Below, in pieces: positions 20,497-30,186 of a DNA stretch of 46,160 bases (its first letter is position 1; every line of letters begins with the position of its first letter). Origin of the DNA: Akkermansia muciniphila (GTDB taxonomy: Bacteria > Verrucomicrobiota > Verrucomicrobiia > Limisphaerales > UBA9464); assembly GCA_945860685.1 (NCBI GenBank), contig CAMASJ010000003.1:1-46160 (forward strand), written 5' to 3'. Under the pieces are notes generated by a model. The model searched no databases. It was given only the letters and a program-made list of their open reading frames with translations, and was not told the DNA's origin. Position numbers and translations under genes: made by a program.

Positions 20497-20601
20497 CTAC
20501 TTGGCCTTGGCGGTCTTCGCGACGCGCGCGGTTTCCTTCTTACGCTTGTTGTAGGCGTAACGGCGGCGGCGCTTCTGGATTTTGTTGGATTGTTGTCCCA
20601 T
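20497..20601 (-). CDS. 34-aa highly basic protein
   Basis: Open frame on minus strand: MGQQSNKIQKRRRRYAYNKRKKETARVAKTAKAK*, followed by a hairpin; below the size cutoff of the supplied track. Confidence 0.7.
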   Translation of the reverse strand: MGQQSNKIQKRRRRYAYNKRKKETARVAKTAKAK

Positions 20602-20646
20602 GGCTAAGATTTACTTTCGCAAATGTTGCAAGTCTTGAGTCGGAAG

Positions 20647-21345
20647 ATGCGTCGTGCCAGCGGCTGCATCAACCACTTTCTCCTCGGGTGGGCCGCAGTG
20701 GGGCTGCTCGCGACGGGATGCTCTTCGACGCCCGCGGAGAAGCAAAGCAAGGCGGAAAAGAAGGACCTGGCCCAGGTGCGGGTGTATCGGGAAGCCAAGG
20801 ACTTCTCCGGCCGCGCTGCGGAAGCCGGCAGCCTCGGCACCAGCAAGGCGACGGTCGGGCGATCCGACCCGGCCGAATTGACGGTCCTCCGTGAGTCCTT
20901 CCTCGACGAACGGGACATCAAGCGCGCCCAACTCGTCGAACAGGGCGACAACGGCTTCATGATCGGCCTGGAGTTCACCGCCCACGGCAGCCTGGTGCTC
21001 CAGATGAACTCTCTCGCCGTCCAAGGCCAGCACCTGGTGGTCGCTGCGCGTTGGTCGGACGGCACCAATGTGATGGGACGGTTCATCGCCGCCCCGATCA
21101 TCCGACGCCAACTGGACAAGGGATTCCTGGTCTTCACCCCCGACATGAACCGGGAAGAGGCCACACGGTTCGTGCGGGGTCTCAACAACGTGGCCGTCAA
21201 GCTGGAGAACCAGCCCAAGCCGGTGGATGAGATGAAGGCGAAGAAGGCCGCGGAAAAGGCGGCGAAGAAGCAGAAGAAGCAGGAGTCCGAGAGGCCTTCC
21301 AGCACCTTCAAGAGGGACTTCGACCCGTTCCTGCCCCAGCCCTAG
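20647..21345 (+). CDS. putative lipoprotein with SecDF P1-head-like region
   Basis: Lipobox LLATGCSS; C-terminal half HLVVAARWSDGTNVMGRFIAAPIIRRQLDKGFLVFTPDMNREEATRFVRGLNNVAVKLE resembles SecD P1 head pattern. Confidence 0.65.
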   Translation: MRRASGCINHFLLGWAAVGLLATGCSSTPAEKQSKAEKKDLAQVRVYREAKDFSGRAAEAGSLGTSKATVGRSDPAELTVLRESFLDERDIKRAQLVEQGDNGFMIGLEFTAHGSLVLQMNSLAVQGQHLVVAARWSDGTNVMGRFIAAPIIRRQLDKGFLVFTPDMNREEATRFVRGLNNVAVKLENQPKPVDEMKAKKAAEKAAKKQKKQESERPSSTFKRDFDPFLPQP

Positions 21346-22361
21346 TGAACCTCAGACGCATCGCCCTCCTGGCGCTGCTCCTGGTCCCGGGAGTCGGTCG
21401 CCTTTTCGCCCAACCGTTCCAGCTGCCTACCGCCAACCGTGCGGTCCTCGACCCGGATGGCGGACAGGAACGCTATTTCGTCGGCACCGTGGGGAAGCCT
21501 TGGACCAGCGGACGGTTTGGATGCGTCCGGACCGACGGGTTCCAGCTCCATGAAGGCGTCGACATCCGGCCCTTGGACCGGGATCGGCGTGGCGAACCGA
21601 CCGATCCGGCCCGCTGCGCCGCCGAAGGTGTGGTGGCCTATGTGAACACCAAGCCGTCCCTCTCGAACTACGGCAACTACGTGGTGGTGCGGCACAAGGT
21701 CGACCAGTTGGAGGTCTTCACCCTCTATGCCCACCTCGCCTCGGTGAAGGCGGGGATCAAGGCCGGGACCCCGATGCAGCCCGGCGACGTCCTGGGTGTC
21801 ATGGGCCGGACTTCCAACACCCGCCAACGCATCACCACCGACCGGGCCCATCTCCATTTCGAGATCCTCTTGATGGCCAATTCCCGCTATGCCGAATGGC
21901 ACCGCGCGGCCCTGAAGGGAACTCGGAACGATCACGGTGACTTCAACGGCCGCAACCTGATGGGAATCGATCCCGTGGAGGTCTACCGCATTCAGGCCAA
22001 GGTCGGTGCCGACTACGATCTCGTGCGGCATCTGGGCGGGATACCCGAGCTGTGCCGGGTGTTGCTGCGCCAACCGAATCCCGACTGGGTCCGGCGCAAC
22101 CGCGGCGCGGTTCGTCCCAACCCCAAGGCCGAACGCGACGGCATCGCCGGATGGGAATTGGCCCTCGGTTTCAACGGAGTCCCGCTCCACGCGACTCCGA
22201 GGAGCCGAAAAGAACTCGAGGGCTCGCGTCGAAACGCCCTCTTGACCGTCAATCCCGCGGTGGCCGCCGCCCATCCCTGCGGCAAGATCGTGGTCCGCCG
22301 CGAAGAATCCTGGGAACTCACCAACAAGGGTTCCCAACTCCTCGAACTGCTGTCGTACTGA
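21345..22361 (+). CDS. M23 family metallopeptidase
   Basis: GTG start overlaps the preceding stop by 1 nt; signal peptide; LHEGVDI, YAHLASVKAGIKAGTPMQPGDVLGVMG, HLHFEI. Confidence 0.85.
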   Translation: MNLRRIALLALLLVPGVGRLFAQPFQLPTANRAVLDPDGGQERYFVGTVGKPWTSGRFGCVRTDGFQLHEGVDIRPLDRDRRGEPTDPARCAAEGVVAYVNTKPSLSNYGNYVVVRHKVDQLEVFTLYAHLASVKAGIKAGTPMQPGDVLGVMGRTSNTRQRITTDRAHLHFEILLMANSRYAEWHRAALKGTRNDHGDFNGRNLMGIDPVEVYRIQAKVGADYDLVRHLGGIPELCRVLLRQPNPDWVRRNRGAVRPNPKAERDGIAGWELALGFNGVPLHATPRSRKELEGSRRNALLTVNPAVAAAHPCGKIVVRREESWELTNKGSQLLELLSY

Positions 22362-22433
22362 CGCCGTCCGGTCGACCGACTTCCTGCGGCTACCGCCGCG
22401 GATCACGGTTGGACCTCGATTCCTCCAAGCCGA

Positions 22434-23585
22434 TCAGCCGCACGTCTCTTCCAACGTTTCCGCGGACGTTTCCGAAGCGACGTTCGGGACGGGCACGAGG
22501 TCCATCGGCCGCTCGTGGTCCAGGTGGTCGTTGCAGGCGGTGAAGAACTCGTCCCGGGTCGTGGCCCGCCGGATCCGATGGAGGAAGTCGGGGCCGATGC
22601 CGTCCCCGACGAAGTTCATGTACTTCTTCATCTTCTCCACCTGCAACCGCTCTCGGAAACCCGCCGTCGGCTGGGTCGCTTCGTAGAGTCTCCGGACGTA
22701 GTCCAAGACCTCCTGTCCGGTGGGGCGACGGAACCCGCGGCCGGCCCGATGTTCCCGGATCTGCCCGAAGATCCATGGGTTCCGAATGCAGCCGCGGCCG
22801 ATCATCAGTCCCCGCGCGCCGGTTTCGGCAAGCACCTGTTCGGCTCGGCCAGGCGAATAGACGTTTCCGTTGGCGAGCACGGGACAACCCAAGGCCTCCA
22901 CCGCACGACGGATGAACCCATAGCGGACCTCCGAACGGTACATCTCGCGGACGGTGCGACCATGAACGGTCAGGAGGTCGACCCGATGGCGGGCGACGAT
23001 CTCCAGCAACGTCTCGAACACCTCTGTGTCGTCGAACCCGATGCGCGTCTTCACGGTGAAGGCCACGTCGGTGACGGCCTGCCTCATGGCACCGAGGATG
23101 CGGTCGATGCGTTCCGGTTCGCGGAGGAGTCCTCCGCCGGCGCACTTGCGATAGACCACCGGCGCCGGGCATCCGAGGTTGAGGTCCACCGCCACCACCG
23201 GATGTCCCTGGAGTTCCGAAGCCGCCTTGGCGAGCGCTTCGGCGTCGTTGCCGATCAGTTGTGCAATCGCCGGCCTGCCGGTGGGGTTCTCCTGGATCGC
23301 CTTGAGGACCGCCCGGTCGATGTTGCTGGTGGAATGCACCCGGCTGTACTCGGTCCAATAGATGTCCGGACCGCCATACTGCGAAAGCAACCGCCAGAAC
23401 GGGAGGTCGGTGACGTCCTGCATGGGGGCCAATGCGAGGACCGGTTCCCCGCTGTTCAAGGCCTGTTCCAAGGCCCGGGAACGGGCAGGCAACCGCCATA
23501 TGGAGGGCGGTTCTGCGCCCATCGCGCCCCCTGCCCCGACGTTCTGAACCGCTCCGGGGCTTGTGTCGGATGAAAATATGGCCAT
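22434..23585 (-). CDS. dus: tRNA-dihydrouridine synthase
   Basis: [18 protein letters not shown] ... [22 protein letters not shown] ... [14 protein letters not shown] ... [10 protein letters not shown] ... [15 protein letters not shown]. Confidence 0.92.
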   Translation of the reverse strand: MAIFSSDTSPGAVQNVGAGGAMGAEPPSIWRLPARSRALEQALNSGEPVLALAPMQDVTDLPFWRLLSQYGGPDIYWTEYSRVHSTSNIDRAVLKAIQENPTGRPAIAQLIGNDAEALAKAASELQGHPVVAVDLNLGCPAPVVYRKCAGGGLLREPERIDRILGAMRQAVTDVAFTVKTRIGFDDTEVFETLLEIVARHRVDLLTVHGRTVREMYRSEVRYGFIRRAVEALGCPVLANGNVYSPGRAEQVLAETGARGLMIGRGCIRNPWIFGQIREHRAGRGFRRPTGQEVLDYVRRLYEATQPTAGFRERLQVEKMKKYMNFVGDGIGPDFLHRIRRATTRDEFFTACNDHLDHERPMDLVPVPNVASETSAETLEETCG

Positions 23586-23609
23586 GCTCGCGCTTTCGTT
23601 TCCGTACCT

Positions 23610-24632
23610 ATGGCTAAAGTCTACACCGACAAGGACGCCGACCTGAGCGTCTTCAAAGACAAAACCCTCGCCGTCCTCGGCTTCGGCTCCCAGGGCCACG
23701 CCCATGCGCTGAACCTCAAGGAATCGGGGCTCAACGTCATCATCGGACTCTACGAGGGGTCCAAGTCGATCAAGGTCGCCCGTGAAAAGGGCTTCGAGGT
23801 CGTCTCGAGCGCCGACGCCGTCAAGCGCGCCGACGTGATCATGATCGCCCTTCCGGACACCAAGCAGGCGTCCGCCTACGAGAAGGACATCGCGCCCAAC
23901 CTGACCAAGGGCAAGACCCTGCTGTTCAGCCACGGCTTCTCGATCCACTACAAGACGATCGTCCCGCCGGCCGACGTGAACGTGATCCTGGTCGCCCCGA
24001 AGGGCCCCGGACACATCGTCCGCCGCCAGTACACCGAGGGCAAGGGCGTCCCCAGCCTGATCGCCGTCCACCAGAACCCGACCCGCACCGCGAAGAAGAT
24101 CGCGCTCGCCTGGGCCAAGGGCATCGGCGGCACCCGCGCCGGCGTCATCGAGACCTCCTTCAAGGAGGAGACCGAGACGGATCTCTTCGGCGAACAGACC
24201 GTCCTCTGCGGCGGCACCAGCGCGCTGGTGCAGGCTGGATTCGAGGTGCTCGTCGAGGCCGGCTACTCCCCGGAGATGGCCTACTTCGAGTGTCTGCATG
24301 AGCTGAAGCTGATCGTCGACCTCATGAACGAGGCCGGCATCGCCGGCATGCGGTTCTCGATCTCGGAGACCGCGAAGTGGGGCGACGTCACCGTCGGCCC
24401 CAAGATCATCGACGCTTCGGTCAAGAAGCGCATGAAGGCCGCGCTCAAGGACATCCAGTCCGGCAAGTTCGCCAAGGATTGGGTCGCCGAGTACAAGGGC
24501 GGCTACAAGAAGTACAACGCCCTGCTCGCCGCCGGTGAGAAGCACCCCATCGAGAAGACGGGCGCCAAGCTCCGCTCGATGATGCCTTGGATGCAGAAGC
24601 GCTCCATCAAGGGCGCCCAGGCCGCCTACTGA
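23610..24632 (+). CDS. ilvC: ketol-acid reductoisomerase (class I)
   Basis: [34 protein letters not shown] ... [25 protein letters not shown] ... [50 protein letters not shown]. Confidence 0.98.
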   Translation: MAKVYTDKDADLSVFKDKTLAVLGFGSQGHAHALNLKESGLNVIIGLYEGSKSIKVAREKGFEVVSSADAVKRADVIMIALPDTKQASAYEKDIAPNLTKGKTLLFSHGFSIHYKTIVPPADVNVILVAPKGPGHIVRRQYTEGKGVPSLIAVHQNPTRTAKKIALAWAKGIGGTRAGVIETSFKEETETDLFGEQTVLCGGTSALVQAGFEVLVEAGYSPEMAYFECLHELKLIVDLMNEAGIAGMRFSISETAKWGDVTVGPKIIDASVKKRMKAALKDIQSGKFAKDWVAEYKGGYKKYNALLAAGEKHPIEKTGAKLRSMMPWMQKRSIKGAQAAY

Positions 24633-24651
24633 GCCGTCTGCAATCCGATCC

Positions 24652-24692
24652 AAACCGCCGGTGGACCCCAGGTCCCCGGCGGTTTTGCTTTT
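24652..24692 (+). terminator. intrinsic terminator after ilvC
   Basis: AAACCGCCGG ... CCGGCGGTTTTGCTTTT. Confidence 0.8.
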
Positions 24693-24725
24693 CCCCGCGG
24701 ACGCCGACGATGCGAATGTCCCCCC

Positions 24726-26015
24726 ATGCGGACGCTCCACCTCGACATCTTCAGCGGCATCAGCGGCGACATGTTCCTCGGAGCCCTGCTCGACCTCGGG
24801 ATTCCCTTCCCCGAACTCCGTCGGCAACTGGATCTCCTCGGCCTCGGCGGCTTCCATCTCCACGCCCAACGTCGGCACAAGTCGTCCATCGAAGGGGTCA
24901 AATTCGACGTCCACCTCGAATCCGACGGACACACCTGCGCCGAACCCGGCCATGATCATGCCCACGATCAGGATCACGCCCACGCCCACGCCGATGCCCA
25001 CGGCCATGGACACGATCACGGGGATTCGCGCGACTTCGCCGGAATCCGGGAACTGATCTCCCGCAGCCCGCTCTCGGACTGGGTGAAGGAGCGATCGATC
25101 TCGATGTTCCACCGAGTGGCCGTGGCCGAAGGCAAGATCCACGGTTTGCCCCCGGAAAAGGTCCACTTCCATGAGGTCGGTGCCGTGGACTCCATCGTGG
25201 ACATCGTCGGCGCCGCGATCGCGCTCGAGCTGCTCGGACGTCCGCGCGTGCGCAGCGGCCCCGTGGTGGAAGGCACCGGCTTCGTCCGTTGCGCCCACGG
25301 TCGCTTCCCGATCCCGACTGCGGCGACCCTGGAAATCCTCGGCGCCCGCGGTGTCGGCTTGAGCCAGTGCGAGGAACCGCACGAACTGGTCACGCCCACC
25401 GGGGCGGCGATCCTGGCGGAGTTCGCGGAATCCTTCGGTCCGATGGACGGCTTGGTCGCGAGCCGCGTCGGCTACGGCCTCGGCACGCGGGACAACAAGA
25501 CCCGGCCGAACGTGCTCCGGGCGGTCCTGAGCGAAGGTGACGCCGTGGAACACGACTGGGAGACCGACACCGTGACGGTACTCGAGACCAACCTCGACGA
25601 CGTCTCGGCGGAGATCCTGGGACACGTCCTGGAGAAGTCGCTGCGGATGGGGGCGTTGGATGCCTTCCACACGCCGGTCCAGATGAAGAAGCAACGGCCG
25701 GGAGTCCTGCTCACCCTGCTGTGCGAACCCGCCGACGCCGACCGCTTCACCGAACTTCTCCTGACCGAGACCACCGCGTTCGGAGTCCGGAGGACCCGTG
25801 CCGAGCGCCGCAAGCTCCGCCGGGACTTCGTCGACGTGAAGACGCCGTTCGGCACGGTAAAGGTGAAGCTGGGACACCTGGACGGCCGGGTGGTTCAGGC
25901 GGCACCGGAGTTCGAATCGTGTCGCAGCGTGGCGGCCATGGCGGGAGTCCCGGTGAAGGAAGTCTTCGACGCCGCACGCCGCGCCCCGATTCCGGGAGCC
26001 TCTCCTACCCCATGA
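24726..26015 (+). CDS. larC: nickel-pincer cofactor biosynthesis protein LarC
   Basis: LHLDIFSGISGDMFLGALLDLG ... VHFHEVGAVDSIVDIVGAA ... VTPTGAAILAEF ... LETNLDDVSAEILGHVLEKSLRMGALDAFHTPVQMKKQRPGVLLTLL; His-rich HDHAHDQDHAHAHADAHGHGHDHGD. Confidence 0.93.
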   Translation: MRTLHLDIFSGISGDMFLGALLDLGIPFPELRRQLDLLGLGGFHLHAQRRHKSSIEGVKFDVHLESDGHTCAEPGHDHAHDQDHAHAHADAHGHGHDHGDSRDFAGIRELISRSPLSDWVKERSISMFHRVAVAEGKIHGLPPEKVHFHEVGAVDSIVDIVGAAIALELLGRPRVRSGPVVEGTGFVRCAHGRFPIPTAATLEILGARGVGLSQCEEPHELVTPTGAAILAEFAESFGPMDGLVASRVGYGLGTRDNKTRPNVLRAVLSEGDAVEHDWETDTVTVLETNLDDVSAEILGHVLEKSLRMGALDAFHTPVQMKKQRPGVLLTLLCEPADADRFTELLLTETTAFGVRRTRAERRKLRRDFVDVKTPFGTVKVKLGHLDGRVVQAAPEFESCRSVAAMAGVPVKEVFDAARRAPIPGASPTP

Positions 26016-26916
26016 ACGGCCGCATCTCGTCGAGCACCTTGGGAATCGTCGCAAACGGATCCTCCGGGAACTCGTACTCGAGGGTGACGAAGCCCTGGTA
26101 GCCGGCTTCCCTCAGGATCTTGAACGTCCGGGCGTAGTCCGCCTTGTGGGCGGTCTTCCGGGAGGCAGGGCGGACCTTGCCCTTGAACTGCACGTTGACC
26201 GCCCACGGGGCACACAGGGCGAGTTCGGCATAGGGGTCTTCGGAGTAGAAATTCCCGGTGTCGAGGTTGATGCCGACCCACGGGCTCTTCACCGCCTGGA
26301 CGATCCGGAGCAGGTTGGCGGAGTCCTTCACGATCCCGCCGTGGTTCTCGATGCCGAGGAAGATCCCCGCCTTCCCGGCCGCTTCACCGCACTCCTCCAG
26401 GGCTGCGATGGTGAGCCGAATGGCTTCCTCCTCCGAGGTTCCATGGACGTTGCCCGCGAAGACGCGGATGTGCGGGACCCCAAGCAGCGCCGCCCGGCGG
26501 ATCCATTCCTTCACCGAGGCAATCGTTTCCGCGCGCTTCGGTCCCGGCGGATGGCAGAAGTCGTTGCCCACCGCGGTGCCGCAGATGGTGACTCCACGCA
26601 GATGGGCATGACGGCGGATATTCAGCAGCTCGGCGTCATCAACGGCCTGCGGAAAGTAATAGCTCGTCAGCTCCGCCCCCTCGCAGCGGTGTTCCACGCA
26701 GTAGTCGAGGAAACGGTACATCGTCATCCGAGCAGGCTCGCCATTTTTCTCCGGCTTGAACTGGTCCCGGAATCCGTAGGCGGCCAAGCCCAACCGCAGC
26801 CTCGGGGTGGAAGACCGAGCAAACGGCTCCGCCGCCAGCAGCGGCCTGGCCGCCAAAGTCCCCAAGGCGAACGTACCGGTCCCAAGGAACCCGCGACGGG
26901 AATAGGAGGGAATCAC
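26005..26916 (-). CDS. Tat-type secreted sugar phosphate isomerase/epimerase
   Basis: Likely GTG start 26916: VIPSYSRRGFLGTGTFALGTLAARPLLA (RR signal); TIM-barrel motifs IFLGIENHGGIVKD, VGINLDTGNF. Confidence 0.83.
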   Translation of the reverse strand: MIPSYSRRGFLGTGTFALGTLAARPLLAAEPFARSSTPRLRLGLAAYGFRDQFKPEKNGEPARMTMYRFLDYCVEHRCEGAELTSYYFPQAVDDAELLNIRRHAHLRGVTICGTAVGNDFCHPPGPKRAETIASVKEWIRRAALLGVPHIRVFAGNVHGTSEEEAIRLTIAALEECGEAAGKAGIFLGIENHGGIVKDSANLLRIVQAVKSPWVGINLDTGNFYSEDPYAELALCAPWAVNVQFKGKVRPASRKTAHKADYARTFKILREAGYQGFVTLEYEFPEDPFATIPKVLDEMRPFMG

Positions 26917-26926
26917 AGACCGGAAT

Positions 26927-27619
26927 CTACGGGGCGGCCGTCTTCGCGGGCAAGACAGGCTTCTCGGACGCACCGGAGACGGACGCTTCCTTGAGGATCG
27001 GTCCGACCACCGACCAGACATTCGTCGCAACCCGGCGGTGTCCCTCGGCGTTCGGATGGATCTGGTCGGCTTGGTTGTACTCGGGCCGCCCCCCAACACC
27101 TTCGAGCAGGAACGGGATCAACACCGCACCATTGGTGGCCGCGAGGGACGGGAAAAGGCCCTCGAACCGCTCCAGGTAGTCCGCGCCCATGTTCGCCGGC
27201 AGACGCATCCCGGCGACCACGATCCGAACACCCGGCCAACGCGCCCGGGTCCTGTCGATCACCGCCTGCAGATTCGTCCGCGTTGCTTCAACCGAAAGCC
27301 CGCGAAGGCCGTCGTTCGCTCCCAGTTCAAGCACCAGCGCACCCACCGGCCGACGCAGAAGCCATTCCAGCCGACGCAGACCACCCGCGCTGGTGTCCCC
27401 GCTGACCCCCGCATTCACCACCGCCCAGTCGAGGCCTTCCGCGCGGATCCTCTCCTGCAGGACCGAGGGCCACGCCTCCGGCAGATCGACGCCGTAGCCG
27501 GCCGAAAGGCTGTCTCCGAGGACGACCAGAGTCCTCGACGCCGGCGGCACGGGCGCGGCGGCCTGTAGGAGGCCCACCCAGAGGATGGCGGCGAAGAATG
27601 CCCGGAGATGTCGGCTCAT
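26927..27619 (-). CDS. GDSL-type esterase/arylesterase (TesA-like)
   Basis: LVVLGDSLSAGYGVDLPEAWPSVLQERI, ELGANDGLRG, DQIHPNAEGH. Confidence 0.92.
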   Translation of the reverse strand: MSRHLRAFFAAILWVGLLQAAAPVPPASRTLVVLGDSLSAGYGVDLPEAWPSVLQERIRAEGLDWAVVNAGVSGDTSAGGLRRLEWLLRRPVGALVLELGANDGLRGLSVEATRTNLQAVIDRTRARWPGVRIVVAGMRLPANMGADYLERFEGLFPSLAATNGAVLIPFLLEGVGGRPEYNQADQIHPNAEGHRRVATNVWSVVGPILKEASVSGASEKPVLPAKTAAP

Positions 27620-27663
27620 GTTGGAACGATCGGCCCGAACGGTCGGACAAAGCGAATCCAAGG

Positions 27664-27978
27664 TCAGGCCGCGGTCTCGGCCGCAGCGGCCGGTTTGGGC
27701 CGGTACAACACCACCACGTGGCCGATCACCGTCACCAGATGGCTGCCGGTCTTCTGGGCCAACTGCTCGGCGACTTCATGGCGTTGGTCCTTCAGCTCGT
27801 AGAGCCGCACCTTGACGAGCTCGTGCAGGGCGAGCTCCCGGTCCAAGCCGGCGAGGAACTCAGGGGAAACCCCGCCTTTTCCCAGACGGGTGACGGCTTC
27901 AAGGCGCTGGGCGCGTCCACGGAGCTTGCGGAGTTCGGCGCCGCCAATGCGGCCCGGTGTGGTTGTTGGATCACTCAT
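27664..27978 (-). CDS. yhbY: YhbY/CRM-domain RNA-binding protein
   Basis: LRKLRGRAQRLEAVTRLGKGGVSPEFLAGLDRELALHELVKVRLYE ... IGHVVVLYRPKP. Confidence 0.9.
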   Translation of the reverse strand: MSDPTTTPGRIGGAELRKLRGRAQRLEAVTRLGKGGVSPEFLAGLDRELALHELVKVRLYELKDQRHEVAEQLAQKTGSHLVTVIGHVVVLYRPKPAAAAETAA

Positions 27979-27987
27979 GTCTCTGAT

Positions 27988-28473
27988 TCAAAGCGTTCGG
28001 ATCTTCGCGACGATTCCGGTGGTGGAACGGCCCTGCAGGAATGGAATGAAGACGATGCGTCCTCCGCCTGATTCCACCGCGCGTCGCTCTTCCTGGTCGA
28101 GGGTCTCCAGGGTGTAGTCGCCGCCCTTCACGTAGATGTCCGGCGTGCTGGCCGAAAGGAAACGCACGGCACGCTTCTCCGGGAACACCACCACCGCTCC
28201 GACACATTCCAGCGCGGCTAGTACCCGCGCGCGATCTTCCTCCGGATTCAGGGGACGGCTCGGTCCCTTCAATTGCCGCACCGAATCGTCTCCGTTCAGC
28301 CCCACCAGTAGGACATCCCCTTCCGACCTTGCGGATTCAAGGTAGGCGACGTGCCCGGCATGCAGCAGATCAAAGCAGCCGTTGGTCACCACGACCCTTC
28401 GCCCCTCGACGCGCATCCTCTGCCTCCATGCCGAAAGGGTGTCGGCCGACAGGATCTTGGAACTCGTCTCCAT
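27988..28473 (-). CDS. rfaE2: D-glycero-beta-D-manno-heptose 1-phosphate adenylyltransferase
   Basis: VVVTNGCFDLLHAGHVAYLESARSEGDVLLVGLNGDDSVRQLKGPSRPLNPEEDRARVLAALECVGAVVVF ... YVKGGDYTLETL. Confidence 0.95.
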   Translation of the reverse strand: METSSKILSADTLSAWRQRMRVEGRRVVVTNGCFDLLHAGHVAYLESARSEGDVLLVGLNGDDSVRQLKGPSRPLNPEEDRARVLAALECVGAVVVFPEKRAVRFLSASTPDIYVKGGDYTLETLDQEERRAVESGGGRIVFIPFLQGRSTTGIVAKIRTL

Positions 28474-28522
28474 CTCGTGGGAACAGCGTGGAGGGCGAAC
28501 CGACGCCCGTCCACGGCGGAAC

Positions 28523-29311
28523 TCACCGGCCGGTCGACGAGTCCGGCGGGTTCAGTGTCTCTCCCGGCGCGGGTGGAATGGACTGGGTACCCTTGGAGGG
28601 CTCCTGCGGCCGTTCCACCGGGGCCACCTCCTCGGGCAGGACCACCACGGCGATCCGGCGGTTCCTCGCCCGCCCGTCGGGGGTGGCGTTCTCCGCCACC
28701 GGACGGAACTCCCCGAATCCGACTGCGGCAATCCGCTTGGGATCCACGCCTCCCTTCTCGACGAGACAACGCACCGCGGCCGTCGCCCGGCCCGCGGAGA
28801 GCGCCCAGTTGTCGGTGAAGCCGTCCGCGGTCCGGTTGCGGATCGGGACGTCATCGGTGTGGCCGGCCACCTGAACCTGACGGGACGGGTACTTTCCCAG
28901 CAACACGGCCACCTTCGCCAAGACCGCTTCGCCGTCGGGCTTGAGCCGGGCCTCGCCGGAATCGAAGAGCACCCGGTCGAGGATGTTCACGGTGAGTCGC
29001 CCCTGGAGTTCCGAGATGGTGACATCCTTGGATTCGAGGTCGGACCGGAACTGCTGTTCCATGGTGAGCCGGGCCTGAATCGAGGCCTCGACCTCCTCCT
29101 GAAGTGCGGCGGCCTCCGAGCGGATCCGCTCCAGCTCAGACGCCAGGTGCCGGTTGGTTTCGGACAAAGCGCTCGACTGCTCGGCCAGAGTCCGGAGACG
29201 GCCCAACGCCTCCTCCCGGGAAGCCACGGCGCCGCGGGCCTGGAGCCAGAAGAGCGCCAAGGCCAAGGCTCCGGAGAGGAAGGCGGCGATGATCCAGGTT
29301 TGCTTGGTCAC
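28523..29311 (-). CDS. OmpA/MotB-like domain protein with N-terminal TM and coiled coil
   Basis: VLFDSGEARLKPDGEAVLAKVAVLLGKYPSRQVQVAGHTDDVPI ... NWALSAGRATAAVRCLVEKGGVDPKRIAAVGFGEFRPVAENATPDGRARNRRI; GTG start 29311. Confidence 0.9.
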   Translation of the reverse strand: MTKQTWIIAAFLSGALALALFWLQARGAVASREEALGRLRTLAEQSSALSETNRHLASELERIRSEAAALQEEVEASIQARLTMEQQFRSDLESKDVTISELQGRLTVNILDRVLFDSGEARLKPDGEAVLAKVAVLLGKYPSRQVQVAGHTDDVPIRNRTADGFTDNWALSAGRATAAVRCLVEKGGVDPKRIAAVGFGEFRPVAENATPDGRARNRRIAVVVLPEEVAPVERPQEPSKGTQSIPPAPGETLNPPDSSTGR

Positions 29312-29357
29312 GGAGGATGGCCTTGGAGACCGGAAGCGTTTCCGCACCGCAGGGAAT

Positions 29358-30122
29358 TCAGCGGACGCCGAGACGGGGCAACTGGTCCCGATGGCTGCGG
29401 CTGAGGGTGACCTTGACCCCGTTCTTGAGGTTGATCGAGTACTCCCCGTGGAAAAGCGGCTGCAGCTCCTGTACCCGGTTCACCGCCACGATCGCGGTCC
29501 GGCTCACGCGGACGAACTGCTCGGGCGGAAGACGCTGCGAGATCGAGTTCATGGTCTCCCGCAAGAGGTAGGAATGGGTGCCGACGCGCAGTTCGACGTA
29601 GTTGTCGGCACTCGAGATCCAATCGATCTCGGAAAGGCTGATGAAGAGGATCTTCCCGTTGTTCTTGATCGGGATCCGCTCGGGCTGTTTGGCGCCGGCC
29701 TTCATATCCGCAAGCATCGCGCCCAGCTTGGCCTGGATGTCGTCGGGTTTGTGGCTCTTCAGCCGTTTGGCGACACGTTCCATGGCCGTTTGGAAGCGTT
29801 CGCGGTCGACCGGCTTCAACAGATAGTCGACCGCATGAAATTCGAAGGCACGAACCGCGTACTGGTCGAATGCGGTAACGAACACCACCGCCGGCGGCGC
29901 CTCCGATCCCAGCCGTTCCAACACCTGGATTCCGGTGAGCCCCGGCATCTGGACATCAAGGAAGACCAACTCCGGGCGCTCCCTTCGTATCGCGATGAGG
30001 GCCTCCTCGCCGTTGGCGCATTCCAAAACCACCTCGAAACCGGTCGCCCGGGTCAGGAGGGTCCGGATCTTCTCACGGGCCAAGGGTTCATCATCCACGA
30101 TCAGGACGCGGATTAGTGACAT
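29358..30122 (-). CDS. LytTR-family response regulator
   Basis: REC domain (VLIVDDEPLAREKIRTLL ... LVFLDVQMPGLTGIQVLERL ... VDYLLKPVDRERF) plus LytTR (EIDWISSADNYVELRVGTHSYLLRETMNSISQRLPPEQFVRVSRTAIV). Start may be 30182. Confidence 0.95.
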   Translation of the reverse strand: MSLIRVLIVDDEPLAREKIRTLLTRATGFEVVLECANGEEALIAIRRERPELVFLDVQMPGLTGIQVLERLGSEAPPAVVFVTAFDQYAVRAFEFHAVDYLLKPVDRERFQTAMERVAKRLKSHKPDDIQAKLGAMLADMKAGAKQPERIPIKNNGKILFISLSEIDWISSADNYVELRVGTHSYLLRETMNSISQRLPPEQFVRVSRTAIVAVNRVQELQPLFHGEYSINLKNGVKVTLSRSHRDQLPRLGVR

Positions 30123-30186
30123 GGGCGAAAGCTGCACCCGGTTCTCGGACTGTCCAGACTCGGTTTTGGAGGAGTTGGGCATGGGT

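Noticed and set aside
24955-25020. Apparent short tandem DNA repeat (CCCACG-like)
   Set aside because: Explained by the His-rich coding tract within larC; not a CRISPR or independent repeat.
22434-26054. 1206-aa minus-strand ORF spanning dus, ilvC and larC
   Set aside because: Only the dus part (22434-23585) is real; the rest is the antisense frame of ilvC/larC kept open by high GC3.
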